Positions 59,454 to 64,000 of a stretch of DNA of 64,000 nt are shown piece by piece. Positions within the stretch are counted from its first letter, which is position 1. Every line of letters starts with the position of its first letter. Source of the DNA: Hymenobacter ginkgonis (GTDB lineage Bacteria; Bacteroidota; Bacteroidia; Cytophagales; Hymenobacteraceae). The notes below the pieces were generated by a model. It worked only from the letters and a program-made list of their open reading frames with translations. It was not told the DNA's origin and did not search any database. Location: the NCBI RefSeq assembly GCF_009755225.1, contig NZ_WQKZ01000003.1, forward strand, positions 496,001 through 560,000, read 5' to 3'. Made by a program: the position numbers and the translations under genes.

Positions 59454-61991
59454 TTACCCCTCCAAAAATCGGGCGAGGTAAGGGGCTAAGCGGCTGGCTT
59501 GGTGCTGCGCTACCTCGGCGGGGGGCGCGGCCGTTACTACGCGGCCGCCTTCATCGCCGGCGCCGGGGCCAATGTCGATGACCCAGTCGCTGGCCGCTAC
59601 CACGCGCATGTCGTGCTCCACCACTACTACCGTGTTGCCAGCATCTACCAGGCTATTGAGCTGGGCTAGCAGGCGCTCTACATCGCTGGGGTGCAGGCCG
59701 GTGGTGGGCTCGTCGAGCACGTAGAGCGTATTGCCACGTTGGGCGCGTTGCAGTTCGGTGGCCAGCTTCACGCGTTGGGCCTCGCCGCCCGAAAGCTCGG
59801 TGGCCGATTGGCCCAGGCGCAGGTAGCCGAGGCCCACGTCGCGCAGCACACTGAGGGCCCGGTAGATGGTGGCTTCGCTAGCAAAAAATGTCCAGGCGTC
59901 GTCCACGGTCAAGTTCAGTACATCGGCAATATTTTTGCCTTGGTACATGATTTCCAAGGTCTTGGCATTGTAGCGGGCACCGTGACACACGGGGCAGGGC
60001 GCGTACACGCTGGGCAAAAACAGCAGCTCGACCATCACGAAGCCTTCGCCCTGGCAGTTTTCGCAGCGGCCTTTGGCCACGTTGAAGGAAAACCGGCCCG
60101 CGTCGTAGCGCCGTTGTTTGGCAGCGGGAGTAGCCGCAAACAACTGCCGCACTTGGTCAAATAGCCCCGTGTACGTGGCCAAGTTCGAGCGCGGCGTGCG
60201 CCCGATAGGCTTCTGGTCTACTTGCACTAGGCGCCGAATGCCGGCCAGCCCGCCCACGAGGTGGCCGCCGGTGGCTTCGGCTTCGGGGCGCTCCAGGGGG
60301 TCGGTTTCGTCTTCCTCGGGGGGAAGGGCCTGGCCGAGCTGAGCCGCTACCAGTTCCACCAATACTTGGCTCACCAAGCTCGATTTACCCGAGCCTGACA
60401 CGCCCGTGACAGCCGTGAAAATACCCAGCGGGAAATCAACGGCCAAGTTGCTCAGGTTATGGCGCGTTACGTCGCGCAGCTGAAGCCAGCTGGTGGCCGG
60501 GCGCGGCGCGTGGGGGGTAGGGCGGCTTTCGGCAAATAAATAGCGGCGGGTTTGCGACTCGGGTACGTCGGCCAGGCCGGCGGGCGGGCCACTGTAGAGG
60601 ATGTGCCCGCCGTGCGTGCCCGCGGCCGGGCCCACATCCACGAGCCAATCAGCCTGCCGCACCACGTCGAGGTTGTGCTCCACCACAAACAGCGAATTGC
60701 CGGCTTGCTTCAGGCTTGCCAGCGCGGCCAGCAGCGCTTCGGTATCGGCTGGGTGCAGGCCTGCCGAGGGTTCGTCGAGCACGTACACTACCCCAAACAA
60801 GTTGGAATAGAGTTGGGTAGCTAGCCGCAGGCGCTGCAATTCGCCAGGCGACAGGCTGGGCGTGCCGCGCTCCAAATCGAGGTAGCCCAGGCCCAAATCG
60901 AGCAGCACGGCCAAGCGCCCTACCAAGTCGGCGCTGATGCGCTGGGTAACGAGGGCTTTCTCTGGTGCGGCTGCTTCGGCCTTCTTATTCAGTGTCTTAT
61001 CCTCCGCGTATGGCCGCAGTAGTTCGGCCAAGCGCTTGAGGGGTAGGCGCGACAAGTCGGCTATATCAAGCCCGGCAAAGGTCACGGCCAAGGCCTCCTG
61101 CCGCAGGCGCTTGCCCTGGCAAGTAGGGCAAGCCTGGCTGAGCATGTACTGGGCCACGCGCTTCTTCATCAGCGCGCTTTGGGTGGTAGCGAAGGTGTGC
61201 AGCACATGGCGCTGGGCGCTGCTAAAGGTGCCCATGTAGTTGGGCGGCTCCCGGCGCTTGAGGGCGCGCTGCGTTTCGGCGGGCGAGTAGCCGGGGTACA
61301 CGGGCACCACGGGCTGCTCGGTGGTAAAGAGTATCCAGTCGCGGTCTTTCTGAGGCAGCTCGCGCCAGGGCGTATCCACATCGTAGCCCATGCTCACGAG
61401 GATATCGCGCTGGTTTTGGCCGCCCCAGGCCTGCGGCCACGCCGCAATGGCACGCTCCCGAATGGTCAGCGATGGGTCGGGCACCATCGAGGCTTCGGTT
61501 ACCTCGTACACGCGGCCCAGGCCGTGGCAGGTGGGGCAGGCGCCCTCGGGCGTGTTGGGCGAGAAGCCTTCGGCATACACAATGCCTTGCCCCTTAGGGT
61601 ATTCGCCAGCCCGCGAGTACAGCATCCGCAGCAGGTTAGACAGCGTCGTGACGCTGCCCACCGACGAACGGGTGCTCGGTGCACCGCGCTGCTGCTGCAA
61701 GGCCACGGCGGGGGGTAGGCCGTCGATGCTATCGACCTCGGGCACGCTCATCTGGTTGAAAAGCCGCCGGGCGTAGGGCGACACCGATTCGAGGTAGCGG
61801 CGCTGGGCTTCGGCGTAGAGCGTGCCAAAGGCGAGCGACGATTTGCCCGAGCCCGACACGCCCGTAAACACCACCAGCGCATCCCGTGGAATGTCCACAT
61901 CCACGTTTTGAAGGTTGTGCTCGCGGGCGCCGCGCACAGTTACAAAACCCATAAATTGCTTAGGGTCTTGCTGTTGAATGTCTTTTGCCAT
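59454..61991 (-). CDS. UvrA-like ABC ATPase lacking the UvrB-binding region (UvrA2 type)
   Basis: 845 residues from ATG 61991, shorter than usual UvrA (~940). First Walker A is G44-V-S-G-S-G-K-S51; second is VTGVSGSGKSSLVSQVL. Signature motifs ERGTPSLSPGELQRLRLATQ and QSATELSGGEAQRVKLATEL, and zinc motifs CPTCHGLG, CPTCQGKRL and CENCQGEG...CPVCHG are present. After LYSRAGE (124-130) the chain passes in ~15 residues to FSPNTPEGACPTC (143-155), where full-length UvrA has ~130 residues including the UvrB-binding domain. So this is the UvrA2 class, linked in other bacteria to DNA-damage tolerance or drug resistance rather than canonical NER. Confidence 0.9.
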   Translation of the reverse strand: MAKDIQQQDPKQFMGFVTVRGAREHNLQNVDVDIPRDALVVFTGVSGSGKSSLAFGTLYAEAQRRYLESVSPYARRLFNQMSVPEVDSIDGLPPAVALQQQRGAPSTRSSVGSVTTLSNLLRMLYSRAGEYPKGQGIVYAEGFSPNTPEGACPTCHGLGRVYEVTEASMVPDPSLTIRERAIAAWPQAWGGQNQRDILVSMGYDVDTPWRELPQKDRDWILFTTEQPVVPVYPGYSPAETQRALKRREPPNYMGTFSSAQRHVLHTFATTQSALMKKRVAQYMLSQACPTCQGKRLRQEALAVTFAGLDIADLSRLPLKRLAELLRPYAEDKTLNKKAEAAAPEKALVTQRISADLVGRLAVLLDLGLGYLDLERGTPSLSPGELQRLRLATQLYSNLFGVVYVLDEPSAGLHPADTEALLAALASLKQAGNSLFVVEHNLDVVRQADWLVDVGPAAGTHGGHILYSGPPAGLADVPESQTRRYLFAESRPTPHAPRPATSWLQLRDVTRHNLSNLAVDFPLGIFTAVTGVSGSGKSSLVSQVLVELVAAQLGQALPPEEDETDPLERPEAEATGGHLVGGLAGIRRLVQVDQKPIGRTPRSNLATYTGLFDQVRQLFAATPAAKQRRYDAGRFSFNVAKGRCENCQGEGFVMVELLFLPSVYAPCPVCHGARYNAKTLEIMYQGKNIADVLNLTVDDAWTFFASEATIYRALSVLRDVGLGYLRLGQSATELSGGEAQRVKLATELQRAQRGNTLYVLDEPTTGLHPSDVERLLAQLNSLVDAGNTVVVVEHDMRVVAASDWVIDIGPGAGDEGGRVVTAAPPAEVAQHQASRLAPYLARFLEG

Positions 61992-62122
61992 GAATAATGC
62001 TGGAAGTTGCCCCGCTGGGTAGGGGTAGGGCTGCCCTTCACTACGTAGCGCACGCGCCAGCATCTGAGCAGAACCGTAAAAAAAGCTGGCTGCCCTGCGC
62101 AGCGGCGTCCAAGCGCAGTAGT

Positions 62123-63163
62123 TTAGCTGCGCGCAGTTTGGGCGTGCCAAGCCTGGGCTTCGGCCAGCGCTGCCAGTAGTTGTGCCGTGTCAATCTCGTG
62201 GGCGCAGCGAAAGTGCCCGAGCGGGCAGCGCGCGTGCCCGTGCAGCCCGCACGGCCGGCAAGCCAACGGCCCCGGGTGCTCCACAATGCGCGAGAACGAA
62301 CTCAGGGGCCCAAACCCGAACGCCGGCACCGTGGAACAAAACACGGCACACACCGGCGCGTCTACCGCCGAGCACAAGTGCATAGGCGCCGAGTCATTGA
62401 CGTAATTGAGCACTGCGCCGCGCATCAGCGCCGCCGAGGCTAGCAGCGACAGTTGGCCCGAAAGGTTGACCAGCCCCGGCCGGCTCGCCGTGGCTGCCAG
62501 CTGCGCGCAAGCGGCCGCGTCGGGCGGCCCGCCGAGCAGGTATACCGGCAACTGGGGGGGTAGGGCCGCCAGCAGCTCCAGCCACTTTTCCTGCGGGTAT
62601 TGCTTAGTGAACCACACCGAGGTAGGGGCAAGGCAGATGTACCCGCCCACGGCCGCATAGGGCGCGGCCGCAGCTTCGTCGGTGGGAGTAGGGTAGAGGC
62701 GCGGTTTTAAGGAACCGGTCCCTACCCCCTCCGCCCCAAGCAAGCGCGCATTGCGCACAACCTCGTGCGTGCCATCACCGATGATGTGAGAGACCCGCCG
62801 CGAAAAAAAACGGCTGAACGGGTTCTCTGCAAAACCCACCCGCTCGGCCGCACCCGAAAACGCTGTGAGAAACCCTGTGCTGGCGAAACGCTGCAACGTC
62901 ACCACGCGGCCGTATTGCTCCTGCCGAATCTGCTGTAGCAGCCGCAGCAGGTTTGGGTATTTCTGGGTTTTTTTATCCCAAATCAATACCCGCCGAATGT
63001 GCGGGTTGCCGGCCAGCAAGCCTTCGTTGCCGCGCCGCACCAGCACATCGAGAGGCAAGCCGGGTTCGTGCTGGGCGAGAAATTCGACCAGCGCCGTGGC
63101 CAGAATAACATCGCCGATAAAGGCCGTTTGAATAAGGAGGGTAGGAAGCGGCGGGGCAGCCAT
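62123..63163 (-). CDS. Glycosyltransferase family 9 (heptosyltransferase-like)
   Basis: 346 residues from ATG 63163. LLIQTAFIGDVILATALVEF at the N-terminus, GNPHIRRVLIWDKK, RVVTLQRFASTGFLTAFSGA, ICLAPTSVWFTKQYPQEKWL and NYVNDSAPMHLCSAVDAPVC are GT9 features (ADP-heptose:LPS heptosyltransferase group). It probably adds a sugar to lipopolysaccharide core; the sugar is not certain. Cysteines near the C-terminus (GPLACRPCGLHGHARCPLGH) are a usual tail of this subfamily in Bacteroidetes. Confidence 0.9.
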   Translation of the reverse strand: MAAPPLPTLLIQTAFIGDVILATALVEFLAQHEPGLPLDVLVRRGNEGLLAGNPHIRRVLIWDKKTQKYPNLLRLLQQIRQEQYGRVVTLQRFASTGFLTAFSGAAERVGFAENPFSRFFSRRVSHIIGDGTHEVVRNARLLGAEGVGTGSLKPRLYPTPTDEAAAAPYAAVGGYICLAPTSVWFTKQYPQEKWLELLAALPPQLPVYLLGGPPDAAACAQLAATASRPGLVNLSGQLSLLASAALMRGAVLNYVNDSAPMHLCSAVDAPVCAVFCSTVPAFGFGPLSSFSRIVEHPGPLACRPCGLHGHARCPLGHFRCAHEIDTAQLLAALAEAQAWHAQTARS

Positions 63164-63181
63164 AGGCACAGAACAAACGAA

Positions 63182-63211
63182 AAAAGCGGGTGGCCCAGGC
63201 CACCCGCTTTT
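63182..63211 (-). terminator. mdh terminator
   Basis: AAAAGCGGGTGGCC and GGCCACCCGCTTTT are exact complements with a CA loop. On the minus strand a T run follows. It lies 29 bp after the mdh stop codon. Confidence 0.85.
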
Positions 63212-63239
63212 CAAATTCAACTAAAAACTACGGACAAAA

Positions 63240-64000
63240 CTACGCAGCTGGCGCCGCGCTCATCTTGTCCAGGGCGTCCATTACTTCTTTTACGTGGCCG
63301 CGCGAGGTTTCGAGCAAGGCCTTTTCGTCGTCGTTGAGCTGAAGTTCAATCACGCGCTCTACGCCGTTTTTGCCTAGGATAACCGGGGCGCCGAGGTACA
63401 CGCCGTTGATGCCGTACTCGCCCTGCAGCTCGAGGCACACCGGGAACACGCGGCGCTGGTCGCGCACAATGGCTTCGACCATTTGGGCCGCGGCCGCGCC
63501 AGGCGCGTACCACGCCGACGTACCCATGAGCTTCACGAGCTCGCCGCCACCCACGGCAGTGCGCTGCACGATGGCATCCAGTTTCTCCTTAGAAATCAAC
63601 TCGGTAACTGGGATGCCGCCCACGGTAGTGTAGCGGGGTAGGGGCACCATGGTATCGCCGTGGCCACCCATGAGCACCGCCTGAATATCCTTGGGGCTCA
63701 CGTTGAGGGCTTCGGCCAAGAAGGCGCGGTAGCGGGCCGTATCGAGAATACCGGCCATGCCGAACACTTTTTCGCGGGGCAGCTTGGCGGTGAGATGCGC
63801 TTGGTAGGTCATCACGTCGAGCGGGTTGCTCACCACAATGATGATGGCGTTGGGCGAATGGGCCACCACCTGCTCGGTTACCGATTTCACGATGCCAGCG
63901 TTGGTCGCAATCAGGTCGTCGCGGCTCATGCCGGGCTTGCGGGGTAGGCCCGAGGTAATCACGACCACCTCCGAGCCCGCCGTGCGCGCATAGTCATTCG
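63240..64000 (-). CDS. mdh: Malate dehydrogenase, N-terminus cut by window edge
   Basis: About 253 codons are present; the frame runs off the right edge (upstream codons read NDYARTAGSEVVVIT). SGLPRKPGMSRDDLIATNAG, NAIIIVVSNPLDVMTYQAHL, FGMAGILDTARYRAFLAEAL, AVLMGGHGDTMVPLPRYTTV and KLMGTSAWYAPGAAAAQMVE are those of the LDH-like bacterial malate dehydrogenase, with catalytic His in GGHGD. It oxidises malate to oxaloacetate in the TCA cycle. The NAD loop and N-terminus lie outside the window. Confidence 0.94.
   Translation of the reverse strand, partial: NDYARTAGSEVVVITSGLPRKPGMSRDDLIATNAGIVKSVTEQVVAHSPNAIIIVVSNPLDVMTYQAHLTAKLPREKVFGMAGILDTARYRAFLAEALNVSPKDIQAVLMGGHGDTMVPLPRYTTVGGIPVTELISKEKLDAIVQRTAVGGGELVKLMGTSAWYAPGAAAAQMVEAIVRDQRRVFPVCLELQGEYGINGVYLGAPVILGKNGVERVIELQLNDDEKALLETSRGHVKEVMDALDKMSAAPAA

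Overview
The window is a GC-rich chromosomal segment of a Bacteroidetes bacterium, most likely Hymenobacter or a close Cytophagales relative. Evidence: a probable type IX secretion (T9SS) C-terminal sorting domain, FG-GAP/VCBS repeats, an outer-membrane receptor with an N-terminal carboxypeptidase-like domain, DUF4097, DUF5916 and DUF6702 families, an S16 protein with a long tail, and TTTG/TAnnTTTG-type promoters. It reads as ordinary chromosome: no rRNA, tRNA, insertion sequence, integrase, phage gene or CRISPR array was seen.

Layout. 1-9015: mixed housekeeping genes (end of pyruvate oxidase, SirB1-like protein, redoxin, phosphopantetheinyl transferase, WD40 protein, DivIVA-like coiled coil, T9SS-type FG-GAP protein, atypical SDR, cupin, folB). 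9276-18584: a same-strand regulatory and envelope block. Three identical-format dyads precede a BlaI-type repressor and an M56 membrane protease, followed by an ECF sigma factor, a zinc-finger anti-sigma with HEAT-like repeats, two DUF4097 beta-strand proteins and a DUF5916 barrel. 18587-27800: GNAT, pectate lyase, acyltransferase, MeaB, DUF5723 protein, double FKBP lipoprotein, beta-propeller and L,D-transpeptidase. 27956-39563: DUF2461 protein, SusB-like GH97, DUF6702, RseP, Dxr, SDR, aminotransferase, and a pectin block (pectinesterase plus two tandem rhamnogalacturonan acetylesterases). 39792-42341: the conserved rpsP-rimM-trmD-rplS translation group. 42631-46475: a Tat-exported amine oxidase, a Tat-exported PLP aminotransferase and a secreted Hint-domain protein. 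46556-64000: desaturase, RluA synthase, PanB, a cysteine-less thioredoxin-fold protein, LysM transglycosylase, a large outer-membrane receptor, O-methyltransferase, a lone SRA-domain protein coupled to an M16 protease, a UvrA without the UvrB-binding region, GT9 and malate dehydrogenase (cut by the window edge).

How genes work together. Pectin breakdown is represented by the lyase, methylesterase and two acetylesterases, with SusB-like GH97 for alpha-glucans. The 9.3-18.6 kb block looks like a two-tier envelope-sensing circuit (proteolytic derepression, then sigma/anti-sigma) whose outputs may be the adjacent secreted DUF4097 proteins. The Tat amine oxidase/aminotransferase pair suggests periplasmic amine or amino-acid chemistry.

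Beyond genes, two sequence-level signals stand out: a very frequent GGGGTAGGG/CCCTACCCC word in genes, gaps and even stop codons, and a dispersed palindromic element with a GTCATGCT...AGCATGAC core present in four gaps. Several perfect or near-perfect hairpins mark gene ends.
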